Origin: an uncultured Mycoplasmatota bacterium
GTDB lineage: Bacteria; Bacillota_I; Bacilli_A; RF39; UBA660
NCBI GenBank assembly: GCA_900544625.1
Contig: UQVR01000005.1
Span: forward strand, 1 to 53,752
Length of the DNA stretch: 53,752 nt
Direction of reading: 5' to 3'
Made by a program: the position numbers and the translations under genes. Each line of letters opens with the position of its first letter. Within the stretch, counting starts at the first letter, position 1. Below, piece by piece: positions 16,773 through 24,130 of this stretch. The notes beneath the pieces are model-generated. The model was not told the origin of the DNA and made no database searches. It worked only from the letters and a program-made list of their open reading frames with translations.

Positions 16773-17900
16773 ATGCAAAAAAGAATTTATGTAGAACTAC
16801 CTAAAGAAAATGGCCCAAGATTTTACTATAGAAATGAAGCTTTACAAAAAGTAAAAGAAGAATTACAAAGTTTTTTAGAGTGGGATAAAAGCATGAACAA
16901 TATAACATTTGCTAGAAAGATGATGTATTCTCATGAACTAAAAGCTAATAATCAAGTCGAAGGTTATCAAGATGATTTAGCTCTAATCGAAGATATAATA
17001 AAAAGAAAAACAGAAAAAATTAAAGATGAAGAAAGAAAACAAAGGATTTTAAATCTTTATCATGGTTATTATTATATTTTACATCATAAGAAAATGGATG
17101 AACATCATTTACATGAATTATATCAAATTTTAAGCGAAGGACTTTTAAGTGAATATGATTTGAAAAATATGGGCCTGCTTTACCGAGAAAAGCCAGTTTA
17201 TATTCTTCAAAATGGTAGGTTAGATATGGAGCTTGCTGAAGGTGTCTATCATAAAAATATAGAAAAATTAATTAAATCTTATTTTGAATTTGTTAATAGT
17301 GATCCTCAAAATAACCAAATTGAAGAATATATTAAGTCTCAAATAATGCATTTTTATTTTGTATATATCCATCCATATTTTGATGTAAATGGAAGAACAA
17401 GTAGAACAATGTCTATGTGGTATTTACTAAAAAATGAAGCTTATCCATTTATAATATTTAATCGAGGTATTAGTTTTAAAGGTTCCAAATACGATAGAGT
17501 GATTAAAGATACTAAAGAATCTAATGACATGACTTACTTTTTATTAATGATGTTAGAAACACTAAAAGTAGAGTTGGAAAAAGAACATGTTATGGAAATG
17601 GTGGCAAGTAATACCAAATACAAGTTAAGTGGCTTAGATTATCAAACAATTCTTTATTTTCTAACTATGAATGGCAATAAAACGCTTCGTGATTTTAGTG
17701 TTATGTATAATAGATTTAATGACAAAAAGTCTATCAAAGAAATATATAATGAAATGATAAAGCATTTAATAGATTTAGAAATATTTATAGTAACAAGATT
17801 TACAAAAAGAAATATAGAAGAAAACATTCCAAATATGGAACTAGTACTTAATGAAAAAAAGGTTGAAATAGATTCACCTCATCTATCTAGAATTAAATAA
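16773..17900 (+). CDS. Fic family protein (putative protein AMPylase)
   Basis: Fic enzymes transfer AMP or related groups to hydroxyls of target proteins. The 375 residues show the core motif HPYFDVNGRTSR near residue 200 (consensus HPFxxGNGR; here Val replaces the small residue before Asn-Gly-Arg). NNQVEG near residue 60 resembles the N-terminal autoinhibitory helix (S/TxxxEG/N), here with Asn in the first place, suggesting a self-inhibited class II Fic protein. The C-terminal 90 residues (LDYQTILYFLTMNGNKTLRDF...) look like a winged helix, as in many Fic proteins. GGAAGTGG precedes the ATG. No antitoxin-like partner is adjacent. Confidence 0.87.
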   Translation: MQKRIYVELPKENGPRFYYRNEALQKVKEELQSFLEWDKSMNNITFARKMMYSHELKANNQVEGYQDDLALIEDIIKRKTEKIKDEERKQRILNLYHGYYYILHHKKMDEHHLHELYQILSEGLLSEYDLKNMGLLYREKPVYILQNGRLDMELAEGVYHKNIEKLIKSYFEFVNSDPQNNQIEEYIKSQIMHFYFVYIHPYFDVNGRTSRTMSMWYLLKNEAYPFIIFNRGISFKGSKYDRVIKDTKESNDMTYFLLMMLETLKVELEKEHVMEMVASNTKYKLSGLDYQTILYFLTMNGNKTLRDFSVMYNRFNDKKSIKEIYNEMIKHLIDLEIFIVTRFTKRNIEENIPNMELVLNEKKVEIDSPHLSRIK

Positions 17901-17929
17901 AAATAGGTTTGAAATTTAAACCTATTTTT
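17899..17929. terminator. bidirectional terminator between fic and vanY
   Basis: AAAAATAGGTTT (17899-17910) / AAACCTATTTTT (17918-17929), 7-nt loop. It reads as a terminator on both strands. Confidence 0.85.
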
Positions 17930-18887
17930 CGATGAAATACGCATAATATTCTTCAAAAGTGATATTATTTTCATAAACATATTTTGCTATTTCTTTACCA
18001 ACATATCTAAAATGCCAAGCTTCATAACTATAACCAGTTATTTTAACTTTATCTTTTGGATATCTTAAAATAAAACCAAATCTATAAGCATTATTTTCTA
18101 ACCATTTTGCAGTTTCAGTATCTTTAAAAGTAAGTTTATTATTATTTAGTTTACTAAATATATCTAAAGATAAACCGGTTTGATGTTCAGAAGATCCAGG
18201 TCTTGCTGCAATACTATCGGCATATTTTTGTCCACGCGTTTTTTTATAATTATTATAAACAATTTCTTGTTCTTGATAAGATCTATACGAGGAACTAACC
18301 ATTAAATAATATCCTTGTTCTTCTTTAGCGGCATTCCACATTTCTAAAAAAGCATCATAAGTAACTTTTCTAGTTTTTTGACTACCTGCATCTCCCCAGG
18401 AATAAGTCTGAGAAATTGTAACTAAGTCAGATGGAGCATAATCACTACCAAGAAGATAATATTTATTTACTAGCATACTTGTATCTTTACTGACATCGGT
18501 ATTAAATTCTTCTTCATAAAAATTCTTATCTAAATGAATATTTATATTTCTAACAACACTTGTTAAATCTAACTTTTTATTTTTATTTATATATTCAATA
18601 TACTTATAAAAATTTTTCTTTAAAAAATATTTTTCATCTAATAATTTAATATAATTTTCATTAACATCATTATTTAAAAAATAGTTATAATCTTTTTCAC
18701 TAAAATTATTAAGTATTTTAGTTACATCTTCATTATTATATCCATGATTAAGTAATTTATATTCATATGTTTGATGATATTTATATTCTTTATATTTATA
18801 ATTTCCAAATATAGAAGCTCCGATTATTAGAATAATTCCAATTAAAATATAGTATACTTGTTTTTTTATTTTTATTCTTTTAGACAT
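17922..18887 (-). CDS. VanY-type D-alanyl-D-alanine carboxypeptidase (peptidase M15B)
   Basis: This is a membrane-anchored zinc carboxypeptidase that trims the terminal D-Ala of peptidoglycan stem peptides. Of its 321 residues, the N-terminal TM helix (about 11-27, VYYILIGIILIIGASIFG) is followed by about 120 linker residues (helical, Asn/Lys-rich) and the catalytic domain. Visible motifs are SSYRSYQEQE, the zinc site GSSEHQTGLSLDI (SxHxxGxxxD) and EAWHFRYVG with the third zinc His and general base Glu. The start is supported by AAGGATGGTGG upstream on the minus strand. Its promoter shares its -35 with the divergent 18990 gene. Confidence 0.92.
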   Translation of the reverse strand: MSKRIKIKKQVYYILIGIILIIGASIFGNYKYKEYKYHQTYEYKLLNHGYNNEDVTKILNNFSEKDYNYFLNNDVNENYIKLLDEKYFLKKNFYKYIEYINKNKKLDLTSVVRNINIHLDKNFYEEEFNTDVSKDTSMLVNKYYLLGSDYAPSDLVTISQTYSWGDAGSQKTRKVTYDAFLEMWNAAKEEQGYYLMVSSSYRSYQEQEIVYNNYKKTRGQKYADSIAARPGSSEHQTGLSLDIFSKLNNNKLTFKDTETAKWLENNAYRFGFILRYPKDKVKITGYSYEAWHFRYVGKEIAKYVYENNITFEEYYAYFIEK

Positions 18888-18913
18888 TTAGTCCACCATC
18901 CTTATCTAAATTT

Positions 18914-18942
18914 ATTATAACATTTCTTTTAGGTATTTACAA
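18914..18942 (-). promoter_or_regulatory. vanY promoter (shares -35 with divergent promoter)
   Basis: Minus strand: TTGTAA (18942-18937), 17 bp, TATAAT (18919-18914), extended TGT. Confidence 0.65.
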
Positions 18943-18964
18943 ACAATTATAAATGTAGTACACT
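18936..18964 (+). promoter_or_regulatory. promoter of the 18990 gene
   Basis: TTTACA (18936-18941), 17 bp, TACACT (18959-18964). The -35 overlaps the opposite -35 in TTTACAA. Confidence 0.6.
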
Positions 18965-18989
18965 TAACTTAACAATAGAAGGTGATGTT

Positions 18990-19349
18990 ATGTACACAAA
19001 TAAACAAATAATTGGCCTTTGTCCAAATTTTTATAAAATAATAGAATTTTCCCCTTATGAAGATGATGTTATATCAAAAAAATTAATTAAGTTATATCAA
19101 CAATATATCTTTAGAATTGATATCAACAATCCTGAAGATGTAGAAAGTGTTATAAATCTAGATAAAGTTGTTAGTAAATATATTGATGACTATCTATTTA
19201 GACGTGAAATGCAAAAACAAATATTACAAATAAAAGTTAAAAAGGATGCTAAAGATATCTTAAAAGAAATAATTTATTCAATTATTAAAATATTTGATAA
19301 TTATGAAGAATATACAACAAGAGTAATCTATATTTCAAAATGGATTTAA
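18990..19349 (+). CDS. uncharacterised small protein
   Basis: This is a 119-residue, probably cytosolic, mixed helical protein with no recognised motif (MYTNKQIIGLCPNFYKII..., C-terminal helix DAKDILKEIIYSIIKIFDNY). AAGGTGATG precedes the ATG. It has a promoter divergent from vanY and ends at a terminator followed by an unusual 15-T run. The codon style is like that of its neighbours. Function unknown. Confidence 0.5.
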   Translation: MYTNKQIIGLCPNFYKIIEFSPYEDDVISKKLIKLYQQYIFRIDINNPEDVESVINLDKVVSKYIDDYLFRREMQKQILQIKVKKDAKDILKEIIYSIIKIFDNYEEYTTRVIYISKWI

Positions 19350-19380
19350 GGAAGTTTATTGCTTCTTTTTTTTTTTTTTT
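19348..19380 (+). terminator. terminator with a 15-T homopolymer
   Basis: AAGGAAG (19348-19354) / CTTCTTT (19362-19368; one G-U), T15 at 19366-19380. Confidence 0.75.
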
Positions 19381-19425
19381 ACATTTTTAATCTTTATTTA
19401 TTGTTTCTAATAGCAAAGGTAGTTT

Positions 19426-19704
19426 ATGGCAAAACAAAGTGTAACAATGAAAAAATGTGATAATGATTTATTTTATCTTTGTAGTTTAATAGTGTATATT
19501 GCTAAAAAAACATATAATACGAAAGAATATGTTATAAATAAAATCAAAAAAAAGTTTGAAAAAATGTATTTGCTTGCAGATGTATACCACTCTGAAAACA
19601 TAACATCATGGATTATCCCCAAAATAGATAACTATGATAGTAGAATATATTATGAAAATCCATCTTTTATTTATGAATGTCATAAAGAAGGTAAAGTGTT
19701 ATAA
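19426..19704 (+). CDS. uncharacterised small protein, possibly internally shortened
   Basis: This is a 92-residue protein. The N-terminal DLFYLCSLIVYIAKKTYNTKEYVINKI...ADVYHSENI and the C-terminal YYENPSFIYECHKEGKVL recall a family of uncharacterised Firmicutes accessory proteins that are usually longer (about 150 residues). If so, the middle part is missing here. This family recollection is weak and carries no function. AAAGGTAG lies 7 nt upstream of the ATG. It sits in an accessory patch with the 19944 ORF and an antisense-oriented small RNA. Confidence 0.4.
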   Translation: MAKQSVTMKKCDNDLFYLCSLIVYIAKKTYNTKEYVINKIKKKFEKMYLLADVYHSENITSWIIPKIDNYDSRIYYENPSFIYECHKEGKVL

Positions 19705-19730
19705 AAAGATAAGACATGTTTAGATTTTGT

Positions 19731-19887
19731 AAAAAAACTACCAAATATATGCAATATATTTGGTGTTCTTCAGTTAATATCACTTATAACGCTAAAAATT
19801 TATAGTTTAATATTAAATTATAAGACAAATAAATTTGTCTAGTCACTAAACCCCTCGTCTAATTCGAGAGCCTCAGATCACTTGACT
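19731..19887 (-). ncRNA. candidate unassigned small RNA (about 157 nt)
   Basis: On the minus strand a consensus promoter (19894-19922) is followed by a gene-free, structured 157-nt stretch ending in an intrinsic terminator. From its 5' end it can fold as hairpin 1 (AGTCA...TGACT closing an inner CTCTCG/CGAGGG stem, about 19841-19887) and hairpin 2 (AGACAAA/TTTGTCT, 19823-19840). After an AT-rich linker comes the terminator hairpin ACCAAATATAT/ATATATTTGGT (19740-19764), followed by AGTTTTTTT. There is no ORF with a ribosome site. It does not look like 6S RNA (ends do not pair), SRP RNA, tmRNA or RNase P RNA. It lies antisense between two small forward ORFs. Confidence 0.6.
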
Positions 19888-19893
19888 AACAAC

Positions 19894-19922
19894 AATTTAC
19901 CACAAGTTCACGCAGTTGTCAA
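19894..19922 (-). promoter_or_regulatory. strong sigma-A promoter of the small RNA
   Basis: Minus strand: TTGACA (19922-19917), 17 bp, TAAATT (19899-19894) with extended TGG. The -35 is perfect. Confidence 0.75.
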
Positions 19923-19943
19923 TTAAAACTATATAGCTGATAA

Positions 19944-20222
19944 TTGAAGTTTATTAAAAGAATGATAAAAGAAGACTTTTTATTTGAAATTTACAATAAA
20001 AATGGTCGTTACCCATTATCACCTAATTTAAAAATATATAATACATATATTTCTTGTTTTGACAATAGATTTGATGCTGATACTAACTATGTAAATGCCA
20101 TCAACATACTATTGCAAGAGGGACAACCTGAACCAACTTGTTCGTTTGAAATATATAAATATAATGATGAAAATTTATCTTTCATAAAAAAATTGAATAT
20201 TGAATTTATTAGTGTTTATTAG
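19944..20222 (+). CDS. uncertain small ORF, possible gene remnant
   Basis: A 92-codon frame begins at TTG 19944 directly after an in-frame stop, or at ATG 19962 (MIKEDFLFEIYNKNGRYPLSPNLKIYN...). There is no ribosome site before either start. The composition is protein-like (C/P-containing GQPEPTCSFEIYKYNDE), so it may be the 3' part of a formerly longer gene. No homology is recognised. Its 5' region faces the small-RNA promoter head to head. Confidence 0.35.
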   Translation: MKFIKRMIKEDFLFEIYNKNGRYPLSPNLKIYNTYISCFDNRFDADTNYVNAINILLQEGQPEPTCSFEIYKYNDENLSFIKKLNIEFISVY

Positions 20223-20257
20223 TTTTATATTCTTGGAAATTAAATTTTTCAAACAAT

Positions 20258-20265
20258 CATATAAT
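20258..20265 (+). promoter_or_regulatory. possible sigma-E -10 element for yqfC
   Basis: CATATAAT is one base from the sigma-E -10 CATACAAT. No convincing -35 lies 13-15 bp upstream. yqfC is sigma-E controlled in Bacillus. Confidence 0.3.
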
Positions 20266-20282
20266 TAATAAGGTGATACTCT

Positions 20283-20528
20283 ATGCATATTAAAGATACC
20301 CTTATTAATTTTTTGTATGATAAAGAATATTTTATATCAATTTATGATAATTTTATTCATGTATTTAATTATAAGGATTTAATAAGTTTGACAAATAAAA
20401 TAGTTATTTTAAAACTAGATAAATTTAAATTAGAGATTAAAGGTGAAGATTTGTTTATCACTAAAATGATGCCAAAAGAAATATTAATCCGTGGAGTTAT
20501 CAAGAATGTAGGTATCAATTATGAATAA
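20283..20528 (+). CDS. yqfC: YabP/YqfC-family sporulation protein
   Basis: This is an 81-residue protein of the YqfC branch. Short beta-strands in the order FISIYDNFIHVFNY, IVILKLDKFKLEIKGEDLFITKM and PKEILIRGVIKNV match the family, including the typical L-x-I-x-G-x-x-L-x-I-x-K-x-L/M segment. It is expressed in the mother cell and its precise role is unclear. AAGGTGAT lies 8 nt before the ATG. Its end overlaps yqfD by 8 nt, as in Bacillus yqfCD. A CATATAAT sequence upstream may be a sigma-E -10. Confidence 0.85.
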   Translation: MHIKDTLINFLYDKEYFISIYDNFIHVFNYKDLISLTNKIVILKLDKFKLEIKGEDLFITKMMPKEILIRGVIKNVGINYE

Positions 20529-21663
20529 AAATGTTGTATGGATAGAAAGCAGTTGTGATAACTATTACCGATTAATAAGTAAAGTTGAAAATTTATCGGT
20601 TAAAATATATGAAGTTAAATATATTGATAAAAAGTTGTATTTAAAAGTAACCAAAAAAGATTATGAAAAAATAAATAAATATATCATAAGTTATAAATTT
20701 AAAATTATAAAAAATACCGGTATAAATAAATTCTTAGATTATATCAAGAAAGAAAAAATATTTATTATATCTCTTTTATTAGGCTTAATTTTCTTTGTTT
20801 GTCTAAAAAATATGATATTTAAAATTAATATAATTCATGAAAACAGTAACATTCGTGAATTAATTAAAGATGAACTAGATGAAAATGGCATAAAAGTCTT
20901 AAGTTTTAAGAAAAGTTATAAAAAGTTAGATGAAATAAGACAAAAAATATTAGATAAACATCCAGATAAATTAGATTGGATGGAGTTTGAAGTAAGAGGG
21001 ATGGTTATAAATGTCAAGATTGAAGAAAGAATTATAACTGATATTAAAAAAAACGATAGAGTTTGTGATATTGTAGCTAAAAAAAATGGCGTAATAAATG
21101 AAATAAAGATAGAACAAGGAGAAGGTCTTGTAAACATAAATGACTATGTTAAAGAAGGTGATCTTTTAATTCGTGGTTCTGTAAAATATAATGAAGAAGA
21201 TAAAAGATATACTTGTGCATCTGGAGAAATATATGCCACCACTTGGTATACAGGAAGTATAAGTATTCCTTTTAAGTATTATGAATACGAAAAACAAAAT
21301 GATAAAAGATACAATTTAGTCTGGGAATATAATGATAATAAACATGAAATATTTAAAAATAGATTAGAAAACTATGAAAGTAATTATAAAACATTACTTA
21401 AAATATTTGACTTTAATCTATATATTGATAAACAAGTAAGTGTAAAAAAAATAGAAAAAGAATATAGTGAAGAAGAAGCATTAGAAATAGGGATAAATAA
21501 AGTTATTGAAACAATAGAAAAAAAATTAACTAAAAAAGATACTATAATTGATAAAAAAGTTTTGAAAAAAGTTAAAAATAATAGTACAATGGATATAGAT
21601 GTATTTGTAGTAGTAAAAGAACTAATAAGTACACAAAAAGAAATAGAAATAGAAAAGGATTGA
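20521..21663 (+). CDS. yqfD: sporulation protein YqfD
   Basis: This is a 380-residue membrane protein of the YqfD family. The N-terminal soluble part (1-80) has the IYEVKYIDKKLYLKVTKKDYEKI pattern. One TM helix (about 81-97, IFIISLLLGLIFFVCLK) follows, then the ectodomain with the family segments LDWMEFEVRGMVINVKIEER, IVAKKNGVINEI, GLVNINDYVKEGDLLIRG and GEIYATTWY. It acts in the mother cell during sporulation. The start overlaps yqfC, so translation is coupled. It stops with TGA, one of the few UGA stops in the window. Normally phoH follows; here a VanZ-like gene does. Confidence 0.9.
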   Translation: MNKNVVWIESSCDNYYRLISKVENLSVKIYEVKYIDKKLYLKVTKKDYEKINKYIISYKFKIIKNTGINKFLDYIKKEKIFIISLLLGLIFFVCLKNMIFKINIIHENSNIRELIKDELDENGIKVLSFKKSYKKLDEIRQKILDKHPDKLDWMEFEVRGMVINVKIEERIITDIKKNDRVCDIVAKKNGVINEIKIEQGEGLVNINDYVKEGDLLIRGSVKYNEEDKRYTCASGEIYATTWYTGSISIPFKYYEYEKQNDKRYNLVWEYNDNKHEIFKNRLENYESNYKTLLKIFDFNLYIDKQVSVKKIEKEYSEEEALEIGINKVIETIEKKLTKKDTIIDKKVLKKVKNNSTMDIDVFVVVKELISTQKEIEIEKD

Positions 21664-21668
21664 TTAGG

Positions 21669-22286
21669 ATGTTTTTAAATACAATTAGAGCAGTATTAAA
21701 TGATAACTTTCCAGTGCTAATAATATTCATTGTAACCCTTGTTAGTATGAGATTCTTTTATCTTAGAACTCATCGTGAAAAAATATATTTTTATAAAGAA
21801 TTTTTTGGAATAATATCTATAGTTTATTTGTTCTTATTATTTCAACTTCTTACAAAAGTAGAATTAAATGAAGGCAGTGGATATAACTTAGTGCCATTTA
21901 CAGAAATATTTAGATATAAAGTAGGTAGTAATCTTTTTATATATAATGTTGTTGGAAATATACTAGCTTTTGTTGTATTTGGTTTAATTATTTCTTATTA
22001 TATAAAACCTAAAACTGTCATGGCTCCGTTTTTGATATCTTTAGTAGTATCATCAACCGTAGAGTTTGTGCAACTTAACATAGGTAGAAGTTTTGATGTT
22101 GATGACATTATTTTAAATGTTTTAGGTTGTATAATTGGTTATTTATTGTATATTGGTCTTACGGCCATACATAATCATTTACCAAAATCATTACAAAAAG
22201 AAGGAATAATTAATATTATATGTTTCATTCTTTTAATAATTATGCTATTATATATACTTAAAGTGATGGGGGTGATTTTATTTTGA
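21669..22286 (+). CDS. VanZ-like membrane protein
   Basis: The protein is about 205 residues with five to six TM helices. The VanZ pattern is visible: LVPFTEIF, then NVVGNILAFVVFGLII, SSTVEFVQLNIGRSFDVDDIILNVLGCIIGYLLY. VanZ proteins affect teicoplanin sensitivity in enterococci; the chromosomal homologues have no settled function. The frame opens with TTG at 21660, but AAGGA at 21655 fits the ATG at 21669 better. It stops with TGA that overlaps the TTG start of ybeY. In Bacillus this slot holds phoH and pgpH, so this gene looks like a replacement within a conserved operon. Confidence 0.85.
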   Translation: MFLNTIRAVLNDNFPVLIIFIVTLVSMRFFYLRTHREKIYFYKEFFGIISIVYLFLLFQLLTKVELNEGSGYNLVPFTEIFRYKVGSNLFIYNVVGNILAFVVFGLIISYYIKPKTVMAPFLISLVVSSTVEFVQLNIGRSFDVDDIILNVLGCIIGYLLYIGLTAIHNHLPKSLQKEGIINIICFILLIIMLLYILKVMGVILF

Positions 22287-22732
22287 ATCACTATGAAATA
22301 ATAAATGAATATAACGGGAAAGTGAAATATGATTTCCTACCCAAAATAATTGATAAATGTTTAGAAATAGAACATGTAGAAAATGCCATATTTTCAATAA
22401 TATTTATTGATGATGAAAAGATGCATGAATTAAATAAAACCTATCGAGGCATTGATAGAACAACAGATGTTTTATCATTTGCTTATGAAGATAATGAAAC
22501 AATTGAGTGTGATTACCGAATGCTTGGAGAAATATTTGTAAGTATTCCTAAGATGAAAGGACAAGCTATAGAATATGGACATAGTGAAACCAGAGAATTA
22601 GCATTTTTAGTAGTTCATGGGATATTACATCTTTTAGGTTATGACCACACTTTAGGAGAAAAAGAAGAAAAAGAAATGTTTAGTCGTCAGGAGTTGGTAT
22701 TAAATGAGTTTGAAGAAACAAGAAAAGCATAA
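22283..22732 (+). CDS. ybeY: endoribonuclease YbeY
   Basis: YbeY is a zinc-dependent single-strand RNase for 16S rRNA 3'-end maturation and ribosome quality control. The 149 residues show the zinc motif HGILHLLGYDH near residue 113, and RGIDRTTDVLSFAYED and LGEIFVSIPKM upstream, as in all YbeY proteins. It starts with TTG at 22283, supported by GGGGGTGAT 7 nt before, and overlaps the vanZ stop by 4 nt. Its 3' end overlaps dgkA by 29 nt, which indicates tight translational coupling. Confidence 0.95.
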   Translation: MNHYEIINEYNGKVKYDFLPKIIDKCLEIEHVENAIFSIIFIDDEKMHELNKTYRGIDRTTDVLSFAYEDNETIECDYRMLGEIFVSIPKMKGQAIEYGHSETRELAFLVVHGILHLLGYDHTLGEKEEKEMFSRQELVLNEFEETRKA

Positions 22733-23099
22733 GAAAATGAGTTTTCAAAGATTTTTAAATAGTATTAAGTTTTCTATTGATGGATTAGTTAATGCATATC
22801 AAAATGAACAAAGTTTATGGTTACATGCAATATGCACTATAGGTATTATAATATTAGGATTCTTATTACAAATTAGTTTTAACGAGTGGGCTGTTATAGT
22901 TATTGCTCTAGTTATAGTTTTAGCGGTGGAACTTCTTAATACAGCAATTGAAGCAACTGTAGATTTAGTTACGAAAGAAATTCATCCTCTAGCTAAAGTT
23001 GCTAAAGATTGTGGTAGTGCAGCAGCATTTGTAAGTAGTATTATGGTATTTATCATTTGTTGTTTTATTTTTATTCCTAAAATTATAGCAATATTTTAA
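22704..23099 (+). CDS. dgkA: diacylglycerol/undecaprenol kinase
   Basis: This is a small integral membrane lipid kinase of 131 residues with three TM helices. The signature ELLNTAIEATVDL near residue 77 and HPLAKVAKDCGSAAAFVSS are diagnostic. Gram-positive members mostly phosphorylate undecaprenol, supplying the lipid carrier for cell-wall synthesis. The N-terminal extension MSLKKQEKHKKMSFQRF is basic and cytoplasmic. AGGAG at 22689-22693 inside ybeY fixes the start. It lies between ybeY and era, as in Bacillus, with cdd missing. Confidence 0.93.
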   Translation: MSLKKQEKHKKMSFQRFLNSIKFSIDGLVNAYQNEQSLWLHAICTIGIIILGFLLQISFNEWAVIVIALVIVLAVELLNTAIEATVDLVTKEIHPLAKVAKDCGSAAAFVSSIMVFIICCFIFIPKIIAIF

Positions 23100-23110
23100 A
23101 GAGGTAAGTT

Positions 23111-23998
23111 ATGAAGAGTGGATTTGTAAGTATAATCGGAAGACCTAATGTTGGTAAAAGTACATTAATAAATACTATAATTAATAGAAAAGTTGCCATA
23201 ACTAGTAATGTTTCAGGTACGACCAGAAACATTATTCAAGGAATATATAATGATGCAGATACCCAAATAGTTTTTGTGGATACACCAGGGATACACAAGC
23301 CTATAAATAGACTAGGTAAAGTATTAAATAAAGAGGCTTTAGCTCTAACAAAGGATGTTGATTTAATTTTATTTGTAGTAGATGTAGCATCAGGTATAGG
23401 CAAAGGAGATATGTTCATTTTAGAAAGTTTAAAAAATAATGATGTTCCTGTTATCCTTGTTCTTAACAAAATTGATGAAATAACAACTGAAAAGTTATTT
23501 AAAACAATTGATGAATTTAAAGACATCTATCCTTTCGTAGAAGTAGTACCTACATCAGGACTTAAAAATGATAATGTTGATCACTTAATAAGTGTTATTA
23601 AAAAATATTTACATGATGAAGTAAAATATTTTCCAGATGAATATTATACCTCAAGTAGTATGAAATTTATGGCCAGTGAAATAGTAAGAGAAAAACTACT
23701 TCAAGTAACGGAGGATGAAATACCCCATAGTATTACGTGTATAACAACTCTTTTTGAAGAAAAGAAAGACATTGTCAATATTAGTGTTGATATCATCGTA
23801 GATAGAGATAATATAAAAAGAATAATAATAGGTAAAAATGGTAGTAGATTAAAAATGGTTGGCACTTTAGCAAGAACTGAAATAGAAAGTGAACTAGTTG
23901 GGAAAAAAGTTTATTTAGAACTTTTTGTAAAAACAATTAAGAATTGGAAAGATAAAGAAAAGTATTTAGTTGAACTTGGTTTTATAGATAATGAATAA
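23111..23998 (+). CDS. era: GTPase Era
   Basis: Era is a GTPase that binds the 3' end of 16S rRNA during 30S assembly. Of its 295 residues, the G1 motif GRPNVGKST (10-18), switch region SGTTRN, G3 DTPGIH, G4 NKID and G5-like TSG are all present. The C-terminal KH domain has IIIGKNGSRLKMVG near residue 240. The length is normal. AGAGGTAAG precedes the ATG, 11 nt after dgkA. It is followed by yqzL and recO, the standard Bacillus order. Confidence 0.97.
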   Translation: MKSGFVSIIGRPNVGKSTLINTIINRKVAITSNVSGTTRNIIQGIYNDADTQIVFVDTPGIHKPINRLGKVLNKEALALTKDVDLILFVVDVASGIGKGDMFILESLKNNDVPVILVLNKIDEITTEKLFKTIDEFKDIYPFVEVVPTSGLKNDNVDHLISVIKKYLHDEVKYFPDEYYTSSSMKFMASEIVREKLLQVTEDEIPHSITCITTLFEEKKDIVNISVDIIVDRDNIKRIIIGKNGSRLKMVGTLARTEIESELVGKKVYLELFVKTIKNWKDKEKYLVELGFIDNE

Positions 23999-24038
23999 AA
24001 TAAAAATAAATCACCCAATATATATTTAGGTGATAAAA

Positions 24039-24128
24039 TTGAATAAAGAAGAAGCATGGAAAAAATTTCAAGAGTCAGGAAAAGTAGAAGATTATCTTAA
24101 GTACAAAGAAGCGGAAAAGAAGGATTAG
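24039..24128 (+). CDS. yqzL: YqzL-family small protein
   Basis: This is a 29-residue ORF between era and recO. It reads MNKEEAWKKFQESGKVEDYL and then KYKEAEKKD. The W-x2-F-x2-S/T-G-x3-YL-x-YKE pattern and the position between era and recO are those of YqzL, a protein of unknown function (about 47 residues in Bacillus, so shortened here). It starts with TTG after AGGTGATAAAA. The ribosome site can pair with TCACC upstream (stem ATCACC 24010-24015 / GGTGAT 24029-24034), which could mask it. Its stop is 2 nt before the recO start. Confidence 0.7.
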   Translation: MNKEEAWKKFQESGKVEDYLKYKEAEKKD

Positions 24129-24130
24129 AA

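Noticed and set aside
19731..19887. 6S, SRP, tmRNA or RNase P RNA
   Set aside because: The 5' and 3' ends do not pair as in 6S; there is no SRP GGAA tetraloop region, no tRNA-like domain, and the length is too short for RNase P RNA.
21660..22286. Use of UGA as tryptophan (Mycoplasma code)
   Set aside because: yqfD and vanZ end at UGA exactly where the overlapping next genes begin, and conserved Trp positions are UGG.
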